The position numbers and the translations under genes were made by a program. The notes below the pieces were generated by a model. That model was not told the DNA's origin, did no database searches, and saw only the letters and a list, made by a program, of their open reading frames with translations. This document shows positions 16,835 to 25,743 of a DNA stretch of 64,000 bases, piece after piece (the first letter of the stretch is position 1; every line of letters begins with the position of its first letter). This DNA is from an archaeon (GTDB lineage: Archaea > Nanobdellota > Nanobdellia > Woesearchaeales > GW2011-AR15): NCBI GenBank assembly GCA_018657065.1, contig JABHXU010000008.1, positions 1 through 64,000 on the forward strand. The letters are read 5' to 3'.

Positions 16835-18055
16835 TTATCCTTCTATATTTGCTTTAAGTCCATATCCATTTAGAACTAATATTTTAAACACTATTGGACT
16901 AATTATTGTGGTTAACAATGCCATAAAGACTATTGCACCAAAAATATTATCCGAAACAATACCTTGTGACCTAGCAATTAATAAAGCAAACAATTCTGTA
17001 GCTCCTCTAGCATTAAGTCCCCACCCAATTAATATTCCTTCTTTTATTGATTCTTTACAAAAATAATTACCCAAAACAGCCCCAATTAATTTTCCAGATA
17101 TTGCAAGAACAGTTAAAACAATTCCAAACCAAATATTACTAAACAAAAGTTGGGTATTTATAGTTAAACCTATCCAAATAAAAATTAGTGGATGAAATAC
17201 ACTAAAATCAAAAATTTCTAATGCCTCGGTAATATTATGCTCTTCAAAATATAGCATATCATCAGTTAATTTGTCTTTGAGCAAAATTCCTGCTAATAAT
17301 GCTCCAATTATTGCGCTAAAATTAAGAATTTCAGATGCTCCTGCCATAACTAGTAATATAACCATAGAAACTGTAAAATATTCAAATTTTGAGCCTTTCT
17401 TACCTACTAAATTAAGTAACCATTCAATAATATAAAATCTCATTAAAAGAGTTATGAGCAAAAACAAAAATAATTCAAATAAAAAACTATAAACTGTAAA
17501 TTTCATTGTTTGGGCTCTAATAAATAAACCTAGTATTGCTATAGCAAAAATTTCAAAAACATCACCAATAATTCCTGCTTCAATAATCAATTGTCCAATT
17601 CGTTTATGAAGTAAATTTAATTCATCCAAAATACTTATAGCAACTTCTTCAGCAGTTATAGCTAAAGCAATTCCTACAAAAATTGATTCAATCCAATTTT
17701 TTGTAATTAAAAAGGTAGCAAAACATCCAAGAAAAAAAGGTACATGTCCTGCATTTAAAGCCATAATTGACGAATTTCTAGATAAATCTTTCATATATCT
17801 AAAATCTACACCAAGCCCAACAAAAAATAATACAATTATAATACCAAAATTAGCAAAAATTGAAATAATATTTACAAATGAAGGAATAAAATCCAAATAT
17901 GAAATAAAACCAATATTAATTATTAAACCTATAAAAAGCGGTGCTATCATCTTTGGAAGCTGTAATTTCTTCGCTGCAACATTTAAAAAAAAAGTAGAAA
18001 CCAAACAGATTCCTATACTTAATATAATCTGTGCTTCAAAACTAAAATTCACCAT
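16835..18055 (-). CDS. Kef-type (CPA2) cation/proton antiporter
   Basis: A 406-aa polytopic membrane protein with about 12 helices matching the monovalent cation:proton antiporter-2 family: KLQLPKMIAPLFIGL, FFVGLGVDFRYM, ITAEEVAISILDE near the middle, FSAIIGALLAGILL, and a late GLNARGATELFALLIA. It lacks the cytosolic TrkA-N domain of KefB/C, so it is a bare transport domain for Na+ or K+ against H+. TTTAAATAC about 28 nt before the ATG indicates its own leaderless promoter separate from the microprotein operon upstream. Confidence 0.88.
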   Translation of the reverse strand: MVNFSFEAQIILSIGICLVSTFFLNVAAKKLQLPKMIAPLFIGLIINIGFISYLDFIPSFVNIISIFANFGIIIVLFFVGLGVDFRYMKDLSRNSSIMALNAGHVPFFLGCFATFLITKNWIESIFVGIALAITAEEVAISILDELNLLHKRIGQLIIEAGIIGDVFEIFAIAILGLFIRAQTMKFTVYSFLFELFLFLLITLLMRFYIIEWLLNLVGKKGSKFEYFTVSMVILLVMAGASEILNFSAIIGALLAGILLKDKLTDDMLYFEEHNITEALEIFDFSVFHPLIFIWIGLTINTQLLFSNIWFGIVLTVLAISGKLIGAVLGNYFCKESIKEGILIGWGLNARGATELFALLIARSQGIVSDNIFGAIVFMALLTTIISPIVFKILVLNGYGLKANIEG

Positions 18056-18109
18056 CTTTTGAATTTTTATGAGTGGTTTTTGTATTTAAAATGTGTGGTT
18101 AAATTATAT

Positions 18110-18238
18110 CTAGAAACAGCCAAAAACACTTCCACATTTTTTACATTTATAACAATAAAATTCTTCATGTGAACAACATTCATCACATTTACATTTTGGA
18201 CAACTTATTTTTAAAAAAGTAATTTCTTGCATCATCAT
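18110..18238 (-). CDS. Cysteine-rich microprotein, 42 aa (zinc-ribbon-like)
   Basis: A 42-residue product, with ISCPKCKCDECC, a His, then FYCYKCKKCGSVFGC: nine cysteines and one histidine, arranged as CxxC and CxxCxxC clusters that could bind one or two zincs. The first of three consecutive ATGs (18238) overlaps the stop of the upstream microprotein as ATGA, and an AAGGGA sequence precedes it. Such tight coupling and the dense cysteine pattern make chance unlikely despite the short length. Function is unknown; small zinc ribbons often bind nucleic acid or a partner protein. Confidence 0.65.
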   Translation of the reverse strand: MMMQEITFLKISCPKCKCDECCSHEEFYCYKCKKCGSVFGCF

Positions 18239-18330
18239 TCCCTTTGTTCAAACCAAATAAAAAAATCATCATCCTCTTTTTTTTTAATTTTTTCATACAT
18301 AAATCCATTAACATATCCTTTTGATATCAC
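18235..18330 (-). CDS. Charged microprotein, 31 aa
   Basis: Thirty-one codons from a GTG at 18330 with GGGTGA eight bases upstream: basic-acidic middle KIKKKEDDD followed by aromatic FFIWFEQRE. It lies between two other microproteins, 18 nt after the first and overlapping the third by 4 nt. The ribosome-binding site and overlap are the evidence; there is no recognisable domain. The start codon is less certain than for its neighbours. Confidence 0.5.
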   Translation of the reverse strand: MISKGYVNGFMYEKIKKKEDDDFFIWFEQRE

Positions 18331-18348
18331 CTTACTCTTCACCCTTTT

Positions 18349-18447
18349 TTATGCATATGGATCCATTAGAGTTTCTTGCATGTATTGAACAACCATTGGT
18401 CTACCATTGTCGTATAGTGTGTATGTCATTAAATTTCCTTTTGTCAT
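18349..18447 (-). CDS. Microprotein, 32 aa, first gene of a microprotein operon
   Basis: A 32-residue product, MTKGNLMTYTLYDNGRPMVV and onward to MDPYA. A consensus AGGTGAT sits six bases before the ATG, and a TATA-like CATATATC lies about 30 nt further upstream, so this looks like the first gene of a short leftward operon. No family is known to me. The YDNGRPMVVQYMQ stretch could form a beta hairpin, typical of a small DNA- or protein-binding module, but this is only a guess. Confidence 0.5.
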   Translation of the reverse strand: MTKGNLMTYTLYDNGRPMVVQYMQETLMDPYA

Positions 18448-18536
18448 GTATAATCACCTTTAATTTTATAGAATTAGATATATGACTAATGAATATGAAT
18501 CTTTCACAATAACAATAATTAAAATAATTATAATAA

Positions 18537-19076
18537 TTATAATTTCATAATGTGAACAATAAAATCCCCAAATGAGAGATAAATAAACACCCAAAACACA
18601 AAATTAAATATTCTTCTTGGAATTTGATGCACAGCTTTCATTGTACCTACATAATACATCTCAAAGGTCATTTGAATCATGTACCTAACCAATAAAAATC
18701 CAATACCTACAAATTTTATTGGAAGATTTGAAAAAAACGACACAAAATATCCTAAAAAATATAATAAAAATTGTGAAAACAAAATTCTTACTCCTACTCT
18801 AGCTGAAAAGAGTATACTTATCCACGAAGAGGAAACTACAATAATGGCCTCTGCAGGTCCATATACATATCCGGCCATTGTTGTAGCAAAAGATATGACT
18901 TCTATTGGTAGTTTTATACCTGTCCAACGTCTAAAATTTAAAACAATAAAATTCAAAATAATGTATAATACAACAAAAAAAAACTTCTTAAAAAAAAAAA
19001 TTGATAAGAAAATCAATAGTAAGTACACAATAACTTGTTTATTAACATACTTTATTTGTTTTTTTTTCTTACGCAT
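18537..19076 (-). CDS. Polytopic membrane protein, distant member of a local paralog family
   Basis: A 179-aa protein with a basic N-terminus (MRKKKKQIKY) and about five membrane helices. LPIEVISFATTMAGYVYGPAEAIIVV in the middle has the same layout as VPHISIETxSASAxxFGYxWGWKxG in the proteins at 13628 and 40004, so it is probably a diverged member of that family. The ATG at 19076 overlaps the last codons of the 756-aa gene by 8 nt, implying coupled expression. The 3' end carries an AT-rich 21-nt sequence also found at the end of the PhoU-like gene. Confidence 0.65.
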   Translation of the reverse strand: MRKKKKQIKYVNKQVIVYLLLIFLSIFFFKKFFFVVLYIILNFIVLNFRRWTGIKLPIEVISFATTMAGYVYGPAEAIIVVSSSWISILFSARVGVRILFSQFLLYFLGYFVSFFSNLPIKFVGIGFLLVRYMIQMTFEMYYVGTMKAVHQIPRRIFNFVFWVFIYLSFGDFIVHIMKL

Positions 19077-21339
19077 ATAAACCACCCATTGTCTGAGCAA
19101 GTTGCTTTGCTCCTTCTTGATATTGAGAATTTTGATTAAATAAGTGTAAATAAGCTATGGTATCACTTATAGCTCCCACTATAGGCTGTAATTCTGTTTG
19201 TGTCACAGATTCAAGATTTTGATACGCTTCTATTAAAAGTTCAGGAATACTAATATTTACATTTGAATCTTGCTCAATAATTGGAATAACTTCACTAATT
19301 TTTTCTAATGATGATGCAATACCTTCTGAAACATTTCCATCCCCAATTATTGTATCTGCTAAATCTTGAGCATAAACAAATGATGAATCAACAGCATTCC
19401 CTAATTCATCTCTAGCGCAAGTTAAATACCAATCTAGAATTTTAGTTTTTTCTGCAGGATCATAATGATTTCCATCAAGCACAATATCGGCCATCCTATA
19501 ATCTTGAACAAATCCTAAATGTGTTCTTCGATACTCCTTCACAAAATCTTCTGCCGTCAATGGAAAACTCTTTATATCCTCGCTATCATTATAAAACAAA
19601 TGTTTTTGCCACTGCTTTAAATTTTCAAAAATCTCTAATTGTTCAAGTGCCATTTCAACTTCTTCATACTTAACGTCTAAATAAATATCAGGTACATTAT
19701 CAGAATCTAGAGTATTTAAAAATGCAATTTCGTGTACAATTTCAAAAAAAATTTCAGCTTCATTTAATACTTCATCAAACAACTGTTCATTTTCTTCAAT
19801 TTGAGATGAATGTTCAAACATGTAAGAAATTGTTGCATTTCCCAAATGTAAACACAATTGACTTAATTTAGCCATTTCCTGTGTTTGTTCAAATTCTGAA
19901 TCAATTTCAAGTGAAGGAGTTCTAGAATGATGATGATACCAAACAGGCATTTCTAAATTAAAAGATGATTTGTTCTTCGAAGTTTGAACAACATCAAACG
20001 AATAATAAGTTTGCATTATTGAGTGAAATGTGTCTGCAAATGCACTTGGTCCTGAACTTATATCTCTTGCATTTATTTTTTTAAACAAATGATTAACTTT
20101 TTGATGATAAGTTTCTTGATCTTTTGAAAGTGAAACAGCTTTTGGATCAATATTAGTCAAATTTCTCAATTTTTTAGTTCCATAACTACCATCAAATTCA
20201 ATATCTGCAAAATTTCCTGGATTAATATCACTCTGAAAACTTGGAAACAAAAACATTGACCTTTCAACAGCTCCATTTTTTCCAAAAACTCTTTCATCAA
20301 CTAATTCATCTAATGTTGATAAAGCTACTGGAGATGTAATAAATGCTGCTCTTAATCTTTTTTCTGCATCTTTAAATCTTTTATTAAAATGATATGTTCT
20401 TTCAGGTGTAAATTCAGATATATTATTCAACAACAAAGACTCCAAAGCCAACCTTGAAGATGCCATTAAATCCAAACTTGATAGTAAGACATTTTTAAAT
20501 GGTGCTCTATCTGCTTTAATTTGCGGTAAAACTTCTGCTACAGTTAATACATTTTCTCCAGATCCCGTACTAAAATTATTCAACCAAAAAGGCTCAACTT
20601 GTTCTATATCATATGCATGCCATACATCTGTATATACTGGCATAGGCATAAAAGCAAATAAATTTTGAATTCTTTTACCTAATCCATAATTTTTTAGTGG
20701 ACTTTTTTCTTTTAATCTTTTTTTCCTTTCCTTTTTTGTTAATGGAAATAAGTTCTTAAATCCTTCATTTGTAAATGATGAATAAAAATCTAAATTAGAA
20801 TTCTCATTAGGTAATGTATTAATCCTAGCATTTCTAAAAGTACTACTAAGAACTCTTAACATTTTTGTAATTCTAGATTCAGCGTCCCGTTCTTCTTCTG
20901 TTTTGATTTTTTTTGTCCAAAAACCTCTTCGAAGTTCAGAAACTTGTGGATTATAAGGATTTGGAGTTACGTGAACTACTTTTTTTTGCTGAAGATATCC
21001 TGCTAGAGTAAAATAATATCTTTTTCTAAATATTGATTCTTCCTCTGCTAGTTCCATTAATTCTGAATGTAATTTAAACAAGTCAGAATTTTGAGAACCT
21101 AAAACATACCTGTTTATTGATTCTTCTGATTGTTTTGAATCATTACTTAAATAAATTAATGGCTTTGATTCTTCCACTGAAATTTCTGTTTCAAGAATTT
21201 CAAAGACTTGTTTTAATTTCTCATCAAGACTCAAGCCTTCCACAATTTGTGCCTCGATTTTTGATTTATCCTCAATATCTCTACCTAATTGAACTTTTAA
21301 ATCAACACTCCCATGAATATTTTGAGGCATTTTTACCAT
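19069..21339 (-). CDS. Large hypothetical protein, 756 aa
   Basis: A long soluble, acidic, helix-rich protein without signal peptide or membrane segments; I recognise no domain. The ATG at 21339 (MVKMPQNIHG) lies about 25 nt after TTTATATATA, arguing for a leaderless start rather than the in-frame ATG 63 nt further upstream. It shares a transcript with the small membrane protein that overlaps its end, and is divergent from the PhoU-like regulator. Codon use is like the rest of the window. Its size for an orphan in such a compact genome suggests a lineage-specific structural or cell-surface-associated role, but nothing proves it. Confidence 0.7.
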   Translation of the reverse strand: MVKMPQNIHGSVDLKVQLGRDIEDKSKIEAQIVEGLSLDEKLKQVFEILETEISVEESKPLIYLSNDSKQSEESINRYVLGSQNSDLFKLHSELMELAEEESIFRKRYYFTLAGYLQQKKVVHVTPNPYNPQVSELRRGFWTKKIKTEEERDAESRITKMLRVLSSTFRNARINTLPNENSNLDFYSSFTNEGFKNLFPLTKKERKKRLKEKSPLKNYGLGKRIQNLFAFMPMPVYTDVWHAYDIEQVEPFWLNNFSTGSGENVLTVAEVLPQIKADRAPFKNVLLSSLDLMASSRLALESLLLNNISEFTPERTYHFNKRFKDAEKRLRAAFITSPVALSTLDELVDERVFGKNGAVERSMFLFPSFQSDINPGNFADIEFDGSYGTKKLRNLTNIDPKAVSLSKDQETYHQKVNHLFKKINARDISSGPSAFADTFHSIMQTYYSFDVVQTSKNKSSFNLEMPVWYHHHSRTPSLEIDSEFEQTQEMAKLSQLCLHLGNATISYMFEHSSQIEENEQLFDEVLNEAEIFFEIVHEIAFLNTLDSDNVPDIYLDVKYEEVEMALEQLEIFENLKQWQKHLFYNDSEDIKSFPLTAEDFVKEYRRTHLGFVQDYRMADIVLDGNHYDPAEKTKILDWYLTCARDELGNAVDSSFVYAQDLADTIIGDGNVSEGIASSLEKISEVIPIIEQDSNVNISIPELLIEAYQNLESVTQTELQPIVGAISDTIAYLHLFNQNSQYQEGAKQLAQTMGGLYA

Positions 21340-21488
21340 TGTACAGTAGTTAATATATATAAATATTACTCTTTTTGACTTCTTTAAGTTAAAATAACGC
21401 ATGCAATTCTTAAAATTGTAGTAATATCAATAAGTAAAATAAGTATTTTCGAAATATTTAAGTATAAATTGCAATTAACCATTATAAA

Positions 21489-22460
21489 ATGATTAGAAAA
21501 GTATCAAAAGTTGGCCAAAGTTCATTAGTTGTATCATTACCTTCAAAATGGGTTAAATTATATGGGATAAAAAAAGGAGATGAAGTCGATATTAAAAGTC
21601 AAGGTCGATCACTTCAAATTATTACTGAAAAAATTTCAAAAGGAGATAAGACGCAAATTGACATTACTAACATGGGAAGCAGTCTTGTTTGGAAACATGT
21701 TGTTGGTGCTTATAAAAGAGGTTTCAAAGAAATTAAAATCAAATTTTCTGGAGAAAGCATTAAAGTTACTGATAAATTCTACAAACGAAAACATTTAGAA
21801 GTTATCTCACCTTATGAATTAATTAATCAAATATCTAATTCTTTAATTGGAATTGAAGTAGTTGATCAAGGATCTAATTTTTGTACAATTAAACAATTAG
21901 CAACTATTAATGATGATGAATTTAATACAACTTTTAGACGTGTATTTTTATTAATTAAATCAATGCTATCTGATATAATTTCTAACATGAAAAATTCGGA
22001 AAACATAAATTTAGATAGTATATTTTTTACAGATGAATCTATTAACAAATTTTCTATTTTTTGTATTAGAATTCTCTCACATAGAGGATATATTGATTCA
22101 TTGAAAGTAGAATTATTTTATGATTTAATCAACTCTCTTGAATCAATAGGAGATGAAATTAAAATTCTTGCTACAAAAATATCAAAGAAAGATACTACTT
22201 TAATTCTACCTATTCTTGAATCATTACTTGAATCATATGATTTATTTTATACTTGTTTTTACAATTATGAAAAACATAAAGTTGAAACTATTTTGAATTC
22301 AACTAGAGATATTAAAAGATCCTGCGATAAACTTTTAACCAAACATAATTCCGAGTCAATCAATAGTATCACCAACCATATAAAAAATATTACAAAAATA
22401 ATAAGAGATCAAACTCAAAGCATTATTGAATTAAATTTTAGTATCAATTCAATATTATAA
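21489..22460 (+). CDS. PhoU-like regulator with SpoVT/AbrB-type DNA-binding N-terminus
   Basis: A 323-aa protein. Residues 1-50 are an AbrB-like swapped-hairpin domain (RKVSKVGQSSLVVSLPSKWVKLYGIKKGDEVDI), and the C-terminal two-thirds is helical with PhoU-like three-helix repeats. This architecture is the archaeal phosphate-uptake regulator type, which is thought to couple DNA binding to phosphate-transport status. No Pst transporter is visible nearby. The ATG at 21489 follows TTTAAGTATAAATTG by about 25 nt. It is divergent from the 756-aa gene. Confidence 0.82.
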   Translation: MIRKVSKVGQSSLVVSLPSKWVKLYGIKKGDEVDIKSQGRSLQIITEKISKGDKTQIDITNMGSSLVWKHVVGAYKRGFKEIKIKFSGESIKVTDKFYKRKHLEVISPYELINQISNSLIGIEVVDQGSNFCTIKQLATINDDEFNTTFRRVFLLIKSMLSDIISNMKNSENINLDSIFFTDESINKFSIFCIRILSHRGYIDSLKVELFYDLINSLESIGDEIKILATKISKKDTTLILPILESLLESYDLFYTCFYNYEKHKVETILNSTRDIKRSCDKLLTKHNSESINSITNHIKNITKIIRDQTQSIIELNFSINSIL

Positions 22461-22518
22461 TTATTATAATTATTATACTTGAATATTCTATATATTATGT
22501 TTTTCTCTTCTTTTTTAT

Positions 22519-23298
22519 ATGAATCAATTAGAAGATAGACTTTCAACAGGCAGATTATCTGTAATGGAAATAGGTTATGATCTTAGACATTACAACCCTC
22601 TTGTTAAATTAGATTTAGGACTTGATACAAAATTAGAAAGAGAATTTATCGATAAAGTATTAAATAAATTTCCTACAGATTCAATTCTTGGAGAAGAAAC
22701 AGGAATGACAAATGGAACTTCTAATTACGAATGGGTAATTGATCCAATTGATGGAACAAGATATTTAAACAGGGGTGGAAAAAGAGTTTCAATCAATTTA
22801 GCTTTAAAATACCAAGGAAATATTGTAGGTGCTTGGGTATACAATCCCTTCGTACAAGAGTTTTATTCATTTGAACAAAATGCAAATCCAACACTAGAAA
22901 AAATTGATAATATGGCTAAAGTAAGTTTACCAATAAAAACTTCAGAAACTTTAAGAGATATGCCTGTCGTATATCAAGGTTCAAGACATTATAGAGAAGA
23001 TTATAATTTGTTAGGTGAAGCATACAGCCAAGAAAAAATCCTTAAACTAGAAGAAACAGGAGGATCAATTGCATATAATGCTTTGCAAATAACTAAAAAT
23101 CTTGGTGCTTATATATACCACCAAACAACTCCTGCTAACGCCTGGGATATAGATGCTGCACTTTCAATTCTACACGCATCTAATTGTGTAGTTTCATCTT
23201 CTAATGAGGGAAATAGATTAATTTTTGCACAAAACCAATCCATTCATGATGAATTAACTTCAATTCTAAATATTACTGATGCAACATATGTAAAGTAA
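22519..23298 (+). CDS. Inositol monophosphatase-family phosphatase
   Basis: A Mg-dependent, Li-sensitive-type sugar phosphatase, 259 aa. Metal ligands are visible in LGEETG, DPIDGT and, near the C-terminus, WDIDAA. Archaeal members act on inositol-1-phosphate or fructose-1,6-bisphosphate; specificity cannot be read here. The start ATG 22519 begins directly with MNQLEDRL. It is followed by the Dph2-like gene after 32 nt, but that gene has its own TATA-like sequence. Confidence 0.88.
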   Translation: MNQLEDRLSTGRLSVMEIGYDLRHYNPLVKLDLGLDTKLEREFIDKVLNKFPTDSILGEETGMTNGTSNYEWVIDPIDGTRYLNRGGKRVSINLALKYQGNIVGAWVYNPFVQEFYSFEQNANPTLEKIDNMAKVSLPIKTSETLRDMPVVYQGSRHYREDYNLLGEAYSQEKILKLEETGGSIAYNALQITKNLGAYIYHQTTPANAWDIDAALSILHASNCVVSSSNEGNRLIFAQNQSIHDELTSILNITDATYVK

Positions 23299-23330
23299 TT
23301 TATTTAAACAAATATCAATTATCTTTAACT

Positions 23331-23999
23331 ATGAAAACCCTTTACATAGAAGCTAAGTATGAAAAACAAGTTACTGTTCCTAAAAAAATCATAGAGAAAT
23401 TAGAGAAAAAAATTGCAATTTTCACAACATTACAATTTATTGATTCTCTTCCAGGAATTAAAAGAGAAATTGAAGAAAGTGGAAGAACTGTTAAAATTTT
23501 TAAAACAACTCACACAAAAAACCCTGGACAAATTTATGGATGTAATATGGATAAGTTTCCCGGGGTTGACAGTTTTTTATATATTGGAGACGGATTTTTT
23601 CATCCTAAAGCAATAATTGTAGGAAATGATAAACCAGTCCACACATATAATCCTTTTTCAAATAAATATAAACTTTTTACTAGAGAAGACGCAAAAGCAG
23701 ATTTTCAAAGACAAAAAGCAGGATATTCATTATTTATAATGAAAAAAAATATTGGAGTTTTAATTTCAACAAAAATTGGTCAAAGTTATCCTGTGCTTGC
23801 ATTAAAATTAAAAAAAGATTTCCCAGATAAAAATTTTTATTTTATTGCTTTTGATACTGTTGACCTAAATAGAGTAAATGATTTCCCATTTATTGATGTA
23901 ATAGTTAATACTGCATGCCCTAGAATAGGATGGGATGATAAGACAGATAAGCCAATGGTGGATCTGCAAACCATATATTTTTATAGTAAATTAATTTAG
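23331..23999 (+). CDS. dph2: Short Dph2-like protein lacking the first domain
   Basis: Homolog of archaeal Dph2, the radical [4Fe-4S] enzyme that transfers aminocarboxypropyl from SAM to EF-2 histidine. The second and third cysteines are present (GQIYGCN near residue 67; NTACPRIGWDD near 205), as are LYIGDGFFHPKA and GVLISTKIGQ. But the protein is 222 aa where about 330-340 is usual: from my memory of the Pyrococcus protein, the whole N-terminal domain with the first cluster cysteine (YGACD) is missing. A clean promoter-like TTTATTTAAAC just upstream argues against a frameshifted longer gene. Domain 1 may be encoded elsewhere or lost. Confidence 0.82.
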   Translation: MKTLYIEAKYEKQVTVPKKIIEKLEKKIAIFTTLQFIDSLPGIKREIEESGRTVKIFKTTHTKNPGQIYGCNMDKFPGVDSFLYIGDGFFHPKAIIVGNDKPVHTYNPFSNKYKLFTREDAKADFQRQKAGYSLFIMKKNIGVLISTKIGQSYPVLALKLKKDFPDKNFYFIAFDTVDLNRVNDFPFIDVIVNTACPRIGWDDKTDKPMVDLQTIYFYSKLI

Positions 24000-24008
24000 A
24001 AAAAGCAT

Positions 24009-24506
24009 ATGGATGATCTTAATTTACCTAAACAAAGAGTTATTAAAACAAATGCAGGAATTTGGAAACGAACATTAGCTTTTTTTATTGATTTTATAAT
24101 TATTAGAATTATAATCTTAAATCCATTTGCAAATGCTATATCACAAAAATTACCTATTCCTGAAGACTTAGGAACATATTTCCAATTTTTACAATCAAAT
24201 CAAGAGCTAGTGCAATCTTTTGCTCCAATGATGTTTGCTATGTCTGCTTTAACTTTAGCTTATTTTGTGCTATTTGAATATAAGATGTTTCAGACACCCG
24301 GAATGATGTTAATGAAACTAAAGGTAGAACCAGAAAAACATATTAAATTAAATTTATGGAGAGTTATTCTTAGAAATTTATTTGCTTTTCCTATTGGTCC
24401 ATTGTTTTTACTTTGGATAATTGAACCAATATATGTTATAGTAGCAAAACGAAGAATGACTGAAATCTTTTCTAAAACAAATACTGTAATGGAGGTAGTA
24501 ATATGA
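24009..24506 (+). CDS. RDD-family membrane protein
   Basis: A 165-aa membrane protein with the RDD signature: WKRTLAFFIDFIII near the N-terminus, TPGMMLMKLKV after helix two or three, and a final basic motif RRMTEIFSKTNTV. RDD proteins are often near transporters or proteases, with some implicated in Na+/H+ exchange. The stop overlaps the SppA start by 4 nt, so it is translationally coupled to a membrane protease. Confidence 0.82.
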   Translation: MDDLNLPKQRVIKTNAGIWKRTLAFFIDFIIIRIIILNPFANAISQKLPIPEDLGTYFQFLQSNQELVQSFAPMMFAMSALTLAYFVLFEYKMFQTPGMMLMKLKVEPEKHIKLNLWRVILRNLFAFPIGPLFLLWIIEPIYVIVAKRRMTEIFSKTNTVMEVVI

Positions 24507-25387
24507 AAGACAATAAAACAAAACTTTGGAAAACCTTGAAAATTATATTTAGTATTTGGATTTTAAGTTTTTTAGTCTCTAGTTTTTTTAGTTTTAATAC
24601 TGAATTTGATATTGCTGGAGGAAATGTTGCAATTATTCCTATAACTGATATTATTTTAACTTCATCAGGCGGTTTTAATAATCCTGCAACAAGTAGTGAG
24701 ACTGTTATTTCATTTTTAGATCAAGCGCAAAACAATCCTAATATTAAAGCAATATTACTTGATATAAATTCTCCAGGTGGAAGTGGTGTTGCAGCTGATG
24801 AAATTGGACAAAAAATAAAAGAAATTAATAAACCCACAATTGCAGTTATTCGAGAAATGGGCGCTAGTGCAGCTTATTGGATTGCTTCATCTTCAGATTA
24901 TATTTTTGCTAATAGATTATCACTAACTGCTAGCATTGGTGTAATTGGATCTTATTTAGATTTCTCTGAATTAATTGAAGAATATAATGTTTCATATCAA
25001 CGATATGTATCAGGTGAGCTTAAAGACATGATTTCACCTTTTAAAGAAGATACCCCTAAAGAAGAAAGATTATTTCAAGAAATTATTGATCAATCACATG
25101 AATTTTTTATAATGGAAGTTGCTCAAAATAGAAATATGAGTAAAGAAGAAATTAGAAAGCTTGCAGATGGAAGAATAATGCTAGGCAGTCAAGCTTTTGA
25201 AGCCGGATTAGTTGATGAACTAGGAACCAAACAAGATGCTATTAAATATATAGAATCATCATTAAATATAACAGCGGTCACTGTTGAATATAAAGAAAAA
25301 GTATCGATTACTGAACTATTATACGGTTTTACTTCAAGCAAAGGCGGAAAATTTATAAACTCTAACATACCAATTCAGTTTAAATAA
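24503..25387 (+). CDS. sppA: Signal peptide peptidase SppA (S49 family)
   Basis: A 294-aa membrane-anchored serine protease with one N-terminal helix (about residues 12-31). NSPGGSGVAADEIG is the conserved oxyanion region, GASAAYWIAS holds the catalytic serine, and the lysine of the Ser/Lys dyad is in SGELKDMISPFK. It matches the short archaeal/Bacillus-type SppA that degrades leftover signal peptides. It is coupled upstream with the RDD protein and followed after 12 nt by a small coiled-coil membrane protein. Confidence 0.92.
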   Translation: MKDNKTKLWKTLKIIFSIWILSFLVSSFFSFNTEFDIAGGNVAIIPITDIILTSSGGFNNPATSSETVISFLDQAQNNPNIKAILLDINSPGGSGVAADEIGQKIKEINKPTIAVIREMGASAAYWIASSSDYIFANRLSLTASIGVIGSYLDFSELIEEYNVSYQRYVSGELKDMISPFKEDTPKEERLFQEIIDQSHEFFIMEVAQNRNMSKEEIRKLADGRIMLGSQAFEAGLVDELGTKQDAIKYIESSLNITAVTVEYKEKVSITELLYGFTSSKGGKFINSNIPIQFK

Positions 25388-25399
25388 AAAGGGGTTAAA

Positions 25400-25720
25400 A
25401 TGTTTGGTAGAAAAATAAACATATTTGAAAAAATACTTTTGCCAGTAGGTATAGCATTAACATTTTTAGGATTTTATCTAATTCTTTTAGCTGAACAATC
25501 TAGTTCATTACTCAATTGGATACGATTAGCTACTTTATTTTCATGGATGATGCTTTTATTCATTATAATTGTAACTGCAACTACTGAAGATATGAAAGAA
25601 GAACTTGCACTTATTCAAAAAGAACATGTCACTGAAATTAAAATACTAAAAGAAATATCACATGATCAATTAAATGAAATAAAATTACTTAGACAAGATC
25701 TACAAAAGCGTAAAAAATAA
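25400..25720 (+). CDS. Small membrane protein with C-terminal coiled coil
   Basis: A 106-aa protein with two membrane helices (about residues 11-30 and 38-60) and then a charged heptad-like tail, TTEDMKEELALIQKEHVTEIKILKEI, ending RKK. AAGGGG precedes the ATG. It is the third gene of the RDD-SppA operon and could be an adaptor for the protease; this is inference from position only. No family is recognised. Confidence 0.65.
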   Translation: MFGRKINIFEKILLPVGIALTFLGFYLILLAEQSSSLLNWIRLATLFSWMMLLFIIIVTATTEDMKEELALIQKEHVTEIKILKEISHDQLNEIKLLRQDLQKRKK

Positions 25721-25743
25721 TTTTATTTTGAATAATTATACTC

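Noticed and set aside
21117-21353. Plus-strand open frame inside the 756-aa gene
   Set aside because: No promoter or ribosome-binding site and overlaps a long, well-supported gene in the opposite strand.
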